This document shows positions 43,854-55,554 of a DNA stretch of 64,000 bases, piece by piece. How positions within the stretch are numbered: position 1 is the first letter of the stretch; the number at the start of each line of letters is the position of its first letter. The notes beneath the pieces were generated by a model that worked only from the letters and a program-made list of their open reading frames with translations, had not been told where the DNA came from and ran no database searches. The position numbers and the translations under genes are program-made. This stretch comes from Hibiscus mutabilis (taxonomy: Eukaryota > Streptophyta > Magnoliopsida > Malvales > Malvaceae): contig CM033726.1 of assembly GCA_019671005.1 (NCBI GenBank), forward strand, positions 23,559,657-23,623,656. The letters run 5' to 3'.

Positions 43854-45060
43854 TTAAGCTTGGATTCTTTTTTCTTCTAATTTAGGTAGTGTGTCTATTC
43901 TGGCAGATTCAACTTGGACTAGGGACACTGGAACTGTGGAATTTGATTGTGTCACAGTATGGATAGAGTGAGGACGGGCTGGCATATCATCTTTGGCAAG
44001 AAGGTCAGCAGGAAATGTTGGCAATGTTTGCGCGGACATGCCTTCAAGTATTTTCTTTATGGCACGGTCTCAGACATGAACATATTGCCGGAGCATAGAG
44101 TCCTGCTCCTTTGCTTTCTCGAGCTTTTAGAGGATGATCTCCTGGAGTTGGTAGTTTGAGAAACATTGCCACTGAACCAGCTAGCATAGGAGTCATGGGC
44201 TTTGCCTTGGGCACTTTGGCCTTGGACACCAGTTTTGTTGCCTTTTGTTTGCCCTTATCCTTGGACTCCGTGGTAGTCAATTACCTTCATAGTGTAGGAG
44301 TGATAGTGCCCTTACTCTTTTGGACATTATCAAAATCAACCTGTGGTACACTGTATTGCATGCAAATTGTAGAAATTAATGAAGAAAAAACCAAACTACC
44401 ACTACCCTTACCAGCGTATTTATAAGTCTCGTCCATGATGAGACGATCGATGTTGATATTGCGTCCTACGAAAATCAAGTGTAATAAGGCCATCATCTCT
44501 TTCAAAATAGTCGCGTTGTGGATGGTTGGCATAAGATTTGCCTTCAAGAATTAGTTTCACTGCCTCGGCTGAGGTTTTAGTGCCGACCACTTTACAGTTC
44601 GATGGCCTTTTGATGACATATTCCACTTGGTGCCAGGTTCGCATAGGTCCTTCAACAGCATCTTTTTCTTGGCATCGTCCAATGAATCCGTAAACCCAAA
44701 ATATTTTTCTCTACACCATCCAAATCAAACATCTCATTCATATACCCTTCATCAAAATGAACGCACGTACCTCGCACCATCAAGAAATGCGAGTCTTTGG
44801 TAATGAGGTGGGCATAAAATTCACGGACAACATTAGCATGGATTTTTTTTAGTTGCTGGCAAAATTTCTCCCACTTGAGCTTCTTTACCACCGCAATAAA
44901 CTCTGGCGTATAAAGCAAGTTGGGCTCGTTCTTAAACTCGAAGCCCTTCTCATAAAAAAAGTTCTTGCTGCAAAGTTTTCCTCATACTTCTTACGGATTT
45001 CTTCATTGAAGAAGATCTTGAATGGTGTCGAAGAGGATGCCATAGAAATCTTTTGGGGAC
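43854..45060 (-). pseudogene. Athila-like extra ORF (plant retroelement protein), frameshifted
   Basis: Minus-strand frames at 44885-45040, 44652-44918, 44420-44644 and 44287-44547 together give a protein starting MASSSTPFKIFFNEEIRKKY and containing KLKWEKFCQQL, VVREFYAHL and LMVRGTCVHFDEGYMNEMF. This pattern (W..F...VREFYA...V.VRG..V.F) is that of the 'putative plant transposon protein' family (Pfam PF20167, named from memory) found after pol in Athila-type elements. Its role is unknown to me. At least three frameshifts break it, so it is a pseudogene. A Lys/Pro-rich tail (KGKQKATKLVSKAKVPKAKP, near 44190-44280) follows. Confidence 0.62.
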
Positions 45061-45229
45061 TCAAAAAGTTTTGGAAAAAAAGAGAGGTGAATTTTTGCTT
45101 TCTTTCTTTCTTGCTCGATAAAGAAGATGAAAGGAGAATGAAAAGTGCTTGGAGAACAACCTCATTGGCATTCATTTGACTACCTTCCAAATAGTGCTTC
45201 AACCTTTGGCCGTTTACCTTAAAAATTGT

Positions 45230-45420
45230 TCCTGTCTTCAAATCCTTGATGTCCAATGCTCCATGAGCATATGTTTGACAACTTCAAAGGGACCAGACCA
45301 TCTAGACTTAAGCTTCCCCGAAAATAACTTTAACCTCGAGTTAAATAACAAAACACGTTGGCCGTGCTCAAATGAGTTGATAGAGATCAATGTCATTTGC
45401 TTAATCAGTTCAATTGGGCA
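45230..45420 (-). pseudogene. Athila-like integrase C-terminal tail
   Basis: The minus strand reads VLLFNSRLKLFSGKLKSRWS, then GPFEVVKH, and after a frameshift FKVNGQRLKHYL. This is the characteristic end of the Athila/Tat integrase (NSRLKLFPGKLKSRW...FKVNGQRLKPYL). It sits directly upstream of the extra ORF, as in an intact element. The rest of pol is missing: copia B begins at about 45430. Confidence 0.72.
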
Positions 45421-45433
45421 TCGAAGAAACTAA

Positions 45434-46418
45434 AGATGGAACGATATAAGGTTAACATTTTTCATGCCTTATATTCTATCAAGATATCGTGAGATAAAAG
45501 GACTATGACATAAACTGGATTAAGGTTTTCTCGGATTATGAGCATTTCATTTAACTTGGGTAGTCATAATGTCTTGCTAGAGGCCACTTATGACTTGTAG
45601 AATAAAATGTGATTTTTTCTACTACAAACTTTAATTGAACCTATAGGGTCGCATACTAAGAATGTATAAGAATGGTTGTGGTTATTACTCTAAATAATAA
45701 ATTTAAGGTAACGTTATTATTTTAAATTATATTGAGAGAGATTATTTATTCAAATTTAAAGAAGTTAAATTCATATTCTTGTGATAGAATATCTTATTTA
45801 TTTTATTATTTTTCCAAAAATAATATTAAATAAATAATATTATTAAATAATCTCATTATATATATTTGATTAGATTTAAATTCCTTATTAGATAAGGAAT
45901 ATGTTTTCAAATATATTATTTATTTATTTAAATAAATAATATTATTAAATAAATCACATCATCTAGATTTTGGTTGAACTTGAATTTCTTATCAGATAAA
46001 GGAATTTATTTTATAATTTATTTAAAAGAGTTTTAATTAAATTATAATAAGTGAACTCAATCTAACCCTAATCAAGTCATATATATATATATGTACGTAT
46101 GCCAAGGGGTTGGAGACGAGAGATTTTCGATGAGCCATTAAAACTACAAATATTATATTTTCAAAATCTTGATTGGAACTAGCATTCTGATAGCCATTCG
46201 TCATCTAGTCACGTGTGGATACTTGTAGAGGGCGGTCCTCTTTCAGAAAGGCATTGCCTCAACACAACCGGATTCTTGAATCATAAATCAAAGTACTTTT
46301 TTATTTCCTCTTCGTACATTAATATGATTGCATGAGATCCTGGAAATTCTTCATAGGATATTTTTTCATTACATTTATATGCCTGATTAGATCACTTTAT
46401 TTCCTATGAAACCCAACA
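45434..46418 (+). repeat. Probable 5' LTR of copia B (left end unclear)
   Basis: It ends CCTATGAAACCCAACA directly before a primer site. An LTR ending ACCCAACA should begin TGTTGGGT, which I cannot find, so the left end is either truncated or altered; 45434 is only where the Athila similarity stops. A TA microsatellite lies at 46080-46094. No coding frame. Confidence 0.45.
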
Positions 46419-46419
46419 G

Positions 46420-46432
46420 TGGCATCAAGAGC
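46420..46432 (+). promoter_or_regulatory. Primer binding site of copia B
   Basis: TGGCATCAAGAGC, close to the TGGTATCAAGAGC Met-tRNA site of many plant copia elements, one base after the LTR end. Confidence 0.7.
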
Positions 46433-46900
46433 AACTTGCATATTCATATTAATTGTATGATCATTATAGTATGCATTATTAGATGTATGTTATTAGGGTT
46501 TGTGCGAACGATATAATTAATCAGGCTGTTTGAGGTGTTTGAAAGGTTAAATCTGTTTCTTTAAAGGATTTGTTAAATATTTTTAATAATCCTAATATTG
46601 TTTTGCAATTAAAGAGTTTAATTGCTTGATTAGATCATAACAGTATATATTTACCAATTATGACTGGCGGTGATTTGTGTATAGCCCTCTTGTGTAATTT
46701 GATTACATTGTTTAATGCAATTAAACTTGATTCTGGCTTGTTCACAAATTTGTTGATAAGATCAGTAAATTTGAAATTTATTGGGAAAAATCGTAAGGTT
46801 TTTCTATAGGAAATTTTTTTTAGGGGCGTTGCCCCCGACCCCGCGAAACACCTTATAAGATTAAAAAACTTAAGTAACACGTCTTAGTAACGATGTATGC
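46433..46900 (+). other. Copia B untranslated leader, first part
   Basis: Non-coding leader between the primer site and the gypsy 3 insertion. It contains a G/C block (GGGGCGTTGCCCCCGACCCC, 46823-46842) in otherwise AT-rich DNA. It resumes at 55555. The last bases TATGC are the left target duplication of gypsy 3. Confidence 0.55.
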
Positions 46901-49900
46901 TGTACTACCCCAATTTTTGGTTAGTGACTATTTTGCAAAGAATTAAAAGTTGGTGGTTTTAGTTCAGTGACTAAAATGAAAAATGTTAAAGTTTGGTGAC
47001 CAAAGTGAAAAGTTAAGAAAAGTTCAAGGACCAACATGGTAATTTTCCCAATAATTATTTTTATTTTATAGTTAAATAGCTCACATAAGGGTGTGAATCG
47101 AATATAAAATTGTTGGTTCGATTCGATGTTTCTATTATTGTGAAATTACATTTAAAGTTTAAATGTGATTCGGGTAATCATATGAGCTCGGAATGTGATG
47201 AAATTTTGAAGGGAGTTGTAAGAAGACTTGAAGAGTATGGTATTCCGTTTTGGAATCATTTTTAATCGATTTAGATTTGATTGAAGATAGTACTTTGAAA
47301 TAGTGCACAAATGGCATTTTTGTGAATACATGGATTCATTAATGGCATTTTAGTCATTTTGCCCTTACTTTTTAATTAAAGATGATTATGGAAAAGTGAT
47401 AAGGTTAGGTGTCACTACCTAATTGTTCATAAATTGAGGGGCAAAATGGTTATTTCACTATTGATGAAGATTTTTATATTAGGATTAAAGATTAAATATG
47501 CCATTTGTCTTGTTAATTAATAAAAGAAAAAGCTAGAAACTCTCTCCTCTTCTTCCTCCAATTCGAAATCCACCATATCCAAGTTAAGAATTTTTTTAAT
47601 TCAAATTTTGGTTTGATTCGATTGGTTTTTGGTTCAAGACATGAAATAGAAAATTAATCTCCATTGAGTTCTCTTTCATTTGGTGTAATTTTTGAGTGGT
47701 TTCCATGAGTATATGTTGAGATTGGAGATTAGGGTTTATGAAGAACAAGTAGAGATTTTGTGTTTTAAGGATTGTTTTAATTAGATTTGAGGTTGTGATG
47801 ATGATTCATGCATGATATGATGAAAATTCCATGGATTTTGTTTTAGGTATTATTTGGGAATATTGAAAAAATAGGGGAAACTCTTGCAAAATTTTTATTT
47901 GAATGGGAAATGATGTGAGAAGCTTGAATATGATGTTAAAAGGTTAAATCTATGCTTGAATCAAGTTTGAAAAATTTTGGAGAGTGACCCTTGGTATTCG
48001 GCACATAGGGAAAAATTTGGGTAAAATTATGGAAAGTCTTCCTAAGGTTATAAATGGTGTAAGGATGATTTTGTAAGCTTTAGAAAGTTATTTGGACTAA
48101 TGTGGAAGTTTATAAAGTGTTGAGGATTAAGTTGTAAATTTGGGAAGTTTAGGGGTTTGGTTGTTAAGCTTGTTTTGAAGTGTATTGTGTTGGAAAGTTA
48201 AGTTAAAGTGACTAGAAGGTTGATTTTGAAGTTGTGTTAACTCTGGGGACCAATTTGAAATTTCAGTAAATTCAAGGACTAGTGTGTAAATTTTTAAAGT
48301 TTGGCTCCTCAAGTGTAAAGAATAAGAAATGTAAGGTTTGGACTTGAAAATGTTGGTTGGAAATTTAAAAAAAAGTCCTTAAGACTAAAATGAATATTTT
48401 GGAAAGTTAAAGAATTATTAGGAAATATTATTCCTAATATGTATCAATGTTAGTATGATACTAACATGTACTTTGAATGGTATGTGTTGTTGAAATGTTG
48501 TGTAGATCGTAATCGGGATACAAGCAAGGCTGCTAATAAAGATAAAATTCAAGAGTAAGGCTAGAAGTAATAGTACAGTTTTTAGTGAGGCAAAGGTGAG
48601 TGCAATCTTATTTATTTTAATTATGATACGAGGAAGACTTGTGATAAGTCAACCTCAAATGTTAAAAGAAAAGGATTTGATTTATATTAAATGGTTTTGA
48701 ATGGTTTTGTGAATGATTTCGGGTATGAACTGCCCTATGCATAATTTTATATGTTAAAATTATAGATTTTGATCCTTTGACATTATCGAAATGAATGAAA
48801 GGTTCATAATAATGAATTCTGCAAAAAGCCCATTGTATGATTATTGATAGTCTTGGTATATTGGCATGCCAAAGAGGTGGAGTATATCGATATAATATTA
48901 CTGTCAAATTACAGTAATGATACAGTGAGCTGTGTTTTACAGCTATGACCTATTGGTTAATACTGCTGTTAAGTTACGGCGGTGATACAGTGAGTTGTGT
49001 TCTACAACTATGACCTATCGCTATTATTGATGTTTTTATGTTACGGTAGTGTTTACATTGATACATTGATATTGATACATTGATATATTGTTTTATTATG
49101 GCACAACAAATTGGTTGATGCAAGCACATGTGCATACCCATCATTGAGTCGCACACCATGTATTCTCATCCATAGTACATTGGGCTATATTGAAATTGAA
49201 AGTACAATGGATCATATTGATATAACATGTATTGTACATATATATGAATATTGAGATTTTAACAGGTTATGAAAAAGGGGAATGGATTTGATAAGTCAGT
49301 CTTTATAATTTTCAAATCCTATTTGATAGTTATATTGCACTCTATTTATTTCTAGTATTACTTTGCAAAGAAATGTTTTAATTATTTTACATTGCCTCAC
49401 CAAGTATATACTTAGCGTGTGATTATTTCACGCGTAGATATTAAGGAGCATAAGGTGTAAGGAGCAGTAGAGGACATCATCATATTTTGGAGAGTCAAAA
49501 ATCAATATCAGTATGACATCTTTGATGTTATCTTTTGATATTACTAGTTGGCATGTATATTTATTAATGTTTTGGCTGCTCTGATATGTAAGTGGTTAGA
49601 AAAAAGATAGTTTAATCGTATTTTATTTACTATCTAAATGATTTGTAAATTAGGCAGTTTTTAGTAGTTTTATTAGTCATATGATTTAGAAATGAACTGC
49701 CTAGTTGCTGCTTAAATCTAGGTTCAAATTTAACTTAAAAAAATTAGTTTTAAATTTTACGTGAATAAATATTCTTTTAGAAAATGGTAAATTATTTATA
49801 TTTTAAAGAAACAAAATTTTATCGATTTTGAAATAAGAACAATTGTACAAGTGTCATGTGACATCCCTAACACATATTCAGTGATGGATACGGGAAAAGG

Positions 49901-49908
49901 GTGTTACA
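46901..49908 (+). repeat. Gypsy 3 5' LTR
   Basis: TGTACTACCCC...GGGTGTTACA. It contains donor-like AAG|GTGAGTGCAA (GT at 48596), a hairpin block (48899-49010), a GATACATTGATA simple repeat (49050-49090), and the CACCAAG...CACGCGTAG block (49394-49437). Confidence 0.92.
48899..49010 (+). repeat. Hairpin block in gypsy 3 5' LTR
   Basis: TTACTGT/ACAGTAA (48899-48918), AGCTGT/ACAGCT (48929-48945), ACTGCTGT/ACGGCGGT with G-U pairs (48963-48984) and AGTTGT/ACAACT (48994-49010). Each arm pair differs, while the linking sequence TGATACAGTGAG...ATGACCTAT is repeated. The 3' LTR has the same block at about 54538-54652. Confidence 0.75.
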
Positions 49909-49913
49909 TTTAT

Positions 49914-49925
49914 TGGTATCAGAGC
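49914..49925 (+). promoter_or_regulatory. Primer binding site of gypsy 3 (tRNA-iMet)
   Basis: TGGTATCAGAGC, an exact match to the common plant initiator-Met primer site, five bases after the 5' LTR. Confidence 0.92.
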
Positions 49926-50163
49926 GGCAGGTTTAGCCGATTCTTGGTTGAACTTAAAGTTGATTTTGAGTTGAAAAGGGTATACATGCCACTAGAATAT
50001 CAATATTACTAATGTAGTTGTGTGGTTATAGATGTCTGAATCATGGAGTTCAAGACAAGCTATGGAACGAGAAATGTTAGAAGGAGCCGTTAGTGGTAGT
50101 AATAAGATTAATAATAATCCCCCGGCTCAATCGGGACAAGGAGGAGCACAAGCATAACAAGGG

Positions 50164-50784
50164 ATGCCTGTACAAGATCATGGTACTTTTCTTCAGTCGT
50201 TGGAAGCGATTCTGACACGTTTCCAACCACAAGCTCCCCCTGCTCCCCGTATGACAATTGCTAAGGAGCTAAAAAGTTTGGGAGCACCCGAATTTAAGGG
50301 AGATTCAGATGATGGTCCAGTGGCTGCTGATATATGGTTAAATGATTTAAAGATCATGCTTGATAGATTCCGTTGTTATGAGATGGATAAATTGGATGAA
50401 ATCTCATTACTGCAGGGTCAAGCTAGGTTTTGGTGGACTAATGCCACGATGCACGTTCCTTCTGAGCAAGTGACCTGGCAATTCTTTTTAGAGGAATTCA
50501 AGAATAAATATATTGGAGATCAATTCATTTGGGAGATGAAACAACAATTCCTCAACTTGAAGCAAGGAAACCAGACTATCTATGAATATGAGTGTGAATA
50601 CAACAAGTTGAGCCAGTTTGCAACAGAGTTGATCCCTACTGAAAAGGACAGATGTGATTATTTTATTGAAGGCCTGAATAGGAGACCAAAGGAAATGTTG
50701 GTGACATTGAACTTGCCTACCTTTCAAGAGGTGGTGAATCGAGCTAAAGCAATGGAACTTGTCTATTCAGAGGACACGACATAG
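50164..50784 (+). CDS. Gypsy 3 gag, open but lacking zinc knuckles
   Basis: This is an intact 206-codon frame. It starts MPVQDHGTFLQSLEAILTRF and shows the retrotransposon gag core: LGAPEFKGD, IWLNDLKIMLDRF, ARFWWTN, VTWQFFLEEFKNKYIGDQF and LIPTEKDRCDYFIEGL. It is a close relative of the gypsy 1 gag. The usual C-terminal zinc knuckles are missing because the sequence jumps into reverse transcriptase near 50830, soon after the TAG stop. In-frame codons upstream (from about 50031) may also be coding, but a stop at 50158 separates them, so this ATG is chosen. Gag would assemble the particle; without knuckles RNA binding should be weak. Confidence 0.85.
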   Translation: MPVQDHGTFLQSLEAILTRFQPQAPPAPRMTIAKELKSLGAPEFKGDSDDGPVAADIWLNDLKIMLDRFRCYEMDKLDEISLLQGQARFWWTNATMHVPSEQVTWQFFLEEFKNKYIGDQFIWEMKQQFLNLKQGNQTIYEYECEYNKLSQFATELIPTEKDRCDYFIEGLNRRPKEMLVTLNLPTFQEVVNRAKAMELVYSEDTT

Positions 50785-50789
50785 CAGAC

Positions 50790-51682
50790 TTTGCAATCTA
50801 ATAAAAGACCAGGAACATCTTCAGCTCCTTTCTCATCTTCGTGTTGTTCTTCAGATTCTTTGGGAAAAGAAATTGTATACCAAACTGTCAAAGTGTGAAT
50901 TTTGGCTATCGGAAGTTACTTTTCATGGTCATGTGGTTTTGGCAGAAGGAATAAGAGTAGATCCCAAGAAAGTACAAGCCATAGTGGAATGGAAAGCTCT
51001 AAAGAATATTTCTGAGGTTCGAAGTTTCTTAGGACTGGCCGGTTATTATCGAAGATTTGTAAAGAATTTTTTGATGATTGCCTCTCCGCTAACCAAGCTT
51101 TTAAGAAAGGGTGTACAATTCATTTGGACGGATAAGTGTCAAGAAAGCTTTGAAACATTAAAGAGGATTTTAACTGAAGCTCCAGTATTGGTGCAGCCAG
51201 AATCGGGTAAGGATTTTGTAGTGTATAATGATGCTTCTCATAATGGCTTGGGATGTGTACTCATGCAAGAAGGAAAGGTAGTGTCTTATGCTTCCAGATA
51301 GCTTAAGATGCATGAGAGGAATTATCACACCCATGATTTAGAGTTGGCGGCAGTTGTTTTTGCTTTAAAGATATGGCGTCATTATTTATACGGAGAACGA
51401 TACTATATCTATACGGATCATAAAAGTTTAAATTATCTGCTAACTCAAAATGAGTTAAATTTGAGGCAAAGAAGGTGGATCGAGATCCTAAAGGATTATG
51501 ATGTAGTTATTGACTACCATCCAGGAAAAACGAATGTGGTAGCTGATGCTCTCAGTAGAAAGACCTTTGCTGCTCTGAGAGCTATAAATGCGAGGCTAGC
51601 TTTGAAAGAAAATGGTGTTTTGATTGCTGAATTAAGTTTAAGGCCTGCTTTAGTAGATCGGATAAAGGAGCTTCAGAAATGA
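50790..51682 (+). pseudogene. Gypsy 3 reverse transcriptase C-terminus and RNase H
   Basis: Starting abruptly, the frame to 51301 gives KLSKCEFWLSEVTFHGHVV, then RSFLGLAGYYRRFV and VVYNDASHNGLGCVLMQEGK, and after one stop at 51299-51301 the frame to 51682 gives LELAAVVFALKIWRHYLYGE and TDHKSLNYLL. These are the RT thumb and RNase H with its DAS and TDHKSL motifs. The RT fingers and palm with the catalytic YVDD/FIDD are deleted. The junction with gag sequence is near 50830-50845, where TCATCTTCG meets TGTTGTTCTTCAG. Confidence 0.88.
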
Positions 51683-51694
51683 GATAAGAAATGT

Positions 51695-52015
51695 TTGTCA
51701 AGATTCAAACAAGTTGAAAATGGTGAGACTAAAGACTTTGAAATTAAATCTGATGGATGCTTATATTATCGGGGAAGGATTGTTATTCCGGATAATGAAG
51801 AATTGAAGAAAGAACTTTTCTTTGAGGCACATTATAGTCCTTTGACCATGCATCCAGGTGGAAACAAGATGTATCAAGATCTAAAGAGTCGATATTGGTG
51901 GCCGGGAATGAAAAGAGCTATAACTGAATTTGTTTCCAAATGTCTGACATGTCAGCAAGTAAAAGCAGACCATCAGGTGCCTTCTGGTTTATTGCAACCA
52001 ATTTCCATTCCTTAG
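51695..52015 (+). pseudogene. Gypsy 3 integrase zinc-binding domain
   Basis: This 106-codon frame reads through SDGCLYYRGRI, the HHCC region HYSPLTMHPGGNKMYQDL ... YWWPGMKRAI ... CLTCQQVKADHQVP, ending at a stop (TAG, 52013-52015) just before the catalytic core. Unlike gypsy 1 the zinc finger here is complete. In the family it helps the integrase multimerise. The stop cuts it from the core. Confidence 0.85.
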
Positions 52016-52016
52016 T

Positions 52017-52536
52017 GGAAATGGGAACAAGTAACCATGTATTTCGTAACGGGGCTACCTTTGAGTCCAAGCAAAAAGGATTCAATTTGGGTGATTGTTG
52101 ATAGATTGACTAAGTCGGCACATTTCATTCATGTCTGAACTGATTTCTCTATGGATAAGTATGCTGAATTATATATTAAGGAGATAGTTCGGCTTCATGG
52201 AGTACCAGTCTCAATTATTTCTGATAGAGATCGAAGGTTTACTTCCAGATTTTGGAAGTCTTTGCATAAAGCTTTGGGTACTCGACTTAATTTTAGCGCA
52301 ACCTTTCATCCTCAAACAAATGGACAATCAAAGCGAACTATCCAAATTTTGGAGGATATGTTGAGAGCTTGTGTGATTGAATTTCAAGGATCATGGGAGA
52401 AATATTTGCCGTTGGCGAAATCACAAAGTGGAGGAAGCAACATGGGAAAAATAGAAATATATGAAAGAACGGTTTCCTCATCTATTCAAATCAGGTACAT
52501 TTTGAAAATTCGAGGACAAATTTTCTTAAGGGGGAG
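52017..52536 (+). pseudogene. Gypsy 3 integrase core and fused chromodomain-like end
   Basis: The core continues (LPLSPSKKDSIWVIVDRLTK, a stop at 52137, then MDKYAELYIKEIVRLHGVPV, ISDRDRRFTSRFW, FHPQTNGQSKRTIQ). The first two catalytic Asp are present, but the expected Glu in NGQSER is Lys (codon AAG, 52331-52333), so even an uninterrupted enzyme would be inactive. Near 52420 the sequence jumps from LPLAK to a broken tail HKVEEATWE...FPHLF, the end of the chromodomain-like region, skipping the remaining core and the C-terminal fold. Confidence 0.85.
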
Positions 52537-52539
52537 AAT
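52525..52539 (+). promoter_or_regulatory. Polypurine tract of gypsy 3
   Basis: CTTAAGGGGGAGAAT directly before the 3' LTR start TGTAATACG. Confidence 0.88.
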
Positions 52540-55500
52540 TGTAATACGCTAATTTTTGGTTAGTGACTATTTTGCAAATAATTAAAAGTTGGTGGTTTTA
52601 GTTCAGTGACTAAAATGAAAAATGTTAAAGTTTGGTGACCAAAGTGAAAAGTTAAGAAAAGTTCAAGGACCAACATGGTAATTTTCCCGATAACTATTTT
52701 TATTTTATAGTTAAATAGTTCACATAAGGGTGTGAATCGAATATGAAATTGTTGGTTCGATTCGATGTTTTTATTATTGGGAAATTACAATTAAAGTTTA
52801 AATGTGATTCCGGTAATCGTACGAGCTCGGAATGTGATGAAATTTTGAAGGGAGTTGTAAGAAGACTTGAAGAGTACGACATTCCGTTTTGGAATCGTTT
52901 TTAATCTATTTAGATTCGATTGAAGACAATATTTTGAAATAGTGCACAAATGGCATTTTTGTGAATACATGGATTCATTAATGGCATTTATTCATTTTGC
53001 CCTTACTTTTTAATTAAAGATGATTATGGAAAAGTAATAAGGTTAGGTGTCAACGCCTAATTGGTCATAATTGAGGGGCAAAATGGTTCTTTCATTATTG
53101 ATGAAGATTTTTATATTACGATTAAAGATTAAATATGTCATTTGTCTTGTTAATTAATAAAAGAAAAAGCTAGAAACTCTCTCCTCTTATTCCTCCAATT
53201 CAAAATCCACCATAGCCAAGTAAGAATTTTTTTTAATTCAAATTTTGGTTTGATCCAATTGGTTTTTGGTTCAAGATATGAAATAGAAAATAATCTCCAT
53301 TGAATTCTCTTTCATTTGGTGTAATTTTTGAGTGGTTTCCATGACTATATGTTGAGATTGGAAATTAGGGTTTATGAAGAACAAGTAGAGGCTTTGCGTT
53401 TTAAGGATTGTTTTAATTAGATTTGAGGTTGTGATGATGATTCATGCATGATATGATGAAAATTCCATGGACTTTGGTTTTAGGTATTATTTGGGAATAT
53501 TGAAAAATTAGGGGAAACTCTTGCAAAGTTTTTATTTGAATGAGAAATGATGTGAGAAGCTTGAATATGATGTTAGAAGGTTAAATTTATGCTTGAATCA
53601 AGTTGGAAAAATTTTGGAGAGTGACCCTTGGTATTTGGCATATAGGGAAAAATTTGGGGAAAATTCTGGAAAATTTTCCTAAGGTTATAAATGGTGTAAG
53701 GATGATTTTGTAAGCTTTAGAAAGTTATTTGGACTAATGTGGAAATTTATAAAGTGTTGAGGATTAAGTTGTAAATTTGGGAAGTTTAGGGGTTTGGTTG
53801 TTAAGCTTGTTTTGAAGTGTATTGTGTTGGAAAATTAAGTTAAAGTGACTAGAAGGTTGATTTTGAAGTTGTGTTAACTTTGGGGACCAATTTGAAATTT
53901 CAGTAAATTCAAGGACTAGTGTGTAAATTTTTAAAGTTTGGGTCCTCAAGTGTAAAGAATGAGAAATGTAAGGTTTGGACTTGAAAATGTTGGTTGTAAA
54001 TTTTAAAAAAAGTCTTTAGGACTAATATGAATATTTTGGAAAGTTAAAGAATTATTAGGAAATATTATTCCTAATATGTATCAATGTTAGTATGATACTA
54101 ACATGTACTTTGAATGGTATGTGTTGTTGAAATGTTCTGTAGATCGTAATCGGGATACATGCAAGGCTGCTGATAAAGATAAAATTCAAGAGTAAGGTTG
54201 GAAGTAATAGTACAGTTTTTAGTGAGGCAAAGGTGAGTGCAATCTTATTTATTTTAATTATGATACGAGGAAGACTTGTGATAAGTCAACCTCAAATGTT
54301 GAAAGAAAAGAATTTGATTTATCTTAAATGGTTTTGAATGGTTTTGTGAATGATTTCAGGTATGAACTGCCCTATGCATATTTTTATATGTTCAAATTAT
54401 TGATTTTGATCCTTTGACATTATCGAAATGAATGAAAGGTTCATAATAGTGAATTGTGCAAAAAGCCCATTGTATGATTTTTGAGAGTCTTGGTATATTG
54501 GCATGCCAAAGAGGTGGAGTATATCGATATAATATTACTGTCAAATTACAGTAATGATACAGTGAGCTATGTTTTACAGCTATGACCTATCGGTTAATAC
54601 TGCTGCTAAGTTACTGCGGTGATACAGTGAGTTGAGTTCTACAACTATGGCCTATCATTATTATTGATGTCGTTAAGTTACGGTAGTGTTTACATTGATA
54701 CATTGACATTGATACATTGATATTGATACATTGATATATTGTTTTATTATGGCACAACAAAGTGGTTGATGTCAGCACATGTGCATACTCATTATTGACT
54801 TGCATACCATGTATTCTCATCCATAGTACATTGGGCTATATTGAAATTGAAAGTACAATGGATCGTATTTATATAACATGTATTGTACATATATATATGA
54901 ATATTGAGATTTTTATAGGTTACGAAAAAAGGGAATGGATTTGATAAGTTAGTCTTTATAATTTTCAAATCCTTTTTGATAGTTATATTGCACTCTATTT
55001 TTTCTAGTATTACTTTGCAAATAAATGTTTTAATTATTTTACATTGCCTCACTAAGTATATACTTAGCGTGTGATTGTTTCACGCGTAGATATTAAGGAG
55101 CATAAGGAGCAATAGAGGACATCATCATATTTTGGAGAGCCGAAAATCAGTATTTGTATGACATCTTTGATGTTATCTTTTGATATTACTAGTTGGCATG
55201 TATATTTATTAATGTTTTGGCTGCTCTGATATGTATGTGGTTAGAAAAGAGATAGTTTAATCATATTTTATTTATTATCTAAATGATTTGTAAATTAGGC
55301 AGTTTTTAAGTAGTTTTATTAGTCATATGATTTAGAAATAAACTGCCTAGTTGCTGCTTAAATCTAGGTTCGAATTTAACTTAAAAATATTAGTTTTAAA
55401 TTTTATGCGAATAAATATTCTTTTAGAAAATGGTAAATTATTTATATTTTAAAGAAACAAAATTTTATCAATTTTGAAATAAGAACAATTGTACAAGTGT

Positions 55501-55554
55501 CATGTAACATCTCTAACTTGTATTCAGTGTTGGATATGGGAAAGGGGTGTTACA
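52540..55554 (+). repeat. Gypsy 3 3' LTR
   Basis: TGTAATACGCT...GGGTGTTACA, collinear with the 5' LTR. Donor-like AAG|GTGAGTGCAA has its GT at 54233 and the CACTAAG...CACGCGTAG block is at 55045-55089. Its ATTGATACATTG simple repeat is longer than in the 5' LTR. Confidence 0.92.

Larger units (their letters stand above)
46901..55554 (+). mobile_element. Gypsy 3: internally deleted chromovirus-like element inserted in copia B
   Basis: LTRs of 3008 and 3015 bases flank only 2631 bases of internal DNA. Flanks TATGC (46896-46900) and TACGC (55555-55559) are a target duplication with one change. The internal part keeps gag, the C-terminal third of RT with RNase H, and most of integrase, but lacks zinc knuckles, protease and the RT active site. 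A perfect iMet primer site and a purine tract are present. The LTRs look only a few percent different by eye, so it is younger than gypsy 1. It could have moved only with enzymes supplied by a related element. Confidence 0.92.

Noticed and set aside
44853..45433. Plus-strand frames opposite the Athila-like ORF
   Set aside because: They are complements of the minus-strand retroelement proteins and show no domain of their own.
48127..48312. Minus-strand 61-codon frame, repeated at 53764-53949
   Set aside because: Its presence in both places only reflects the two LTRs of gypsy 3; it is antisense to the element and has no features.
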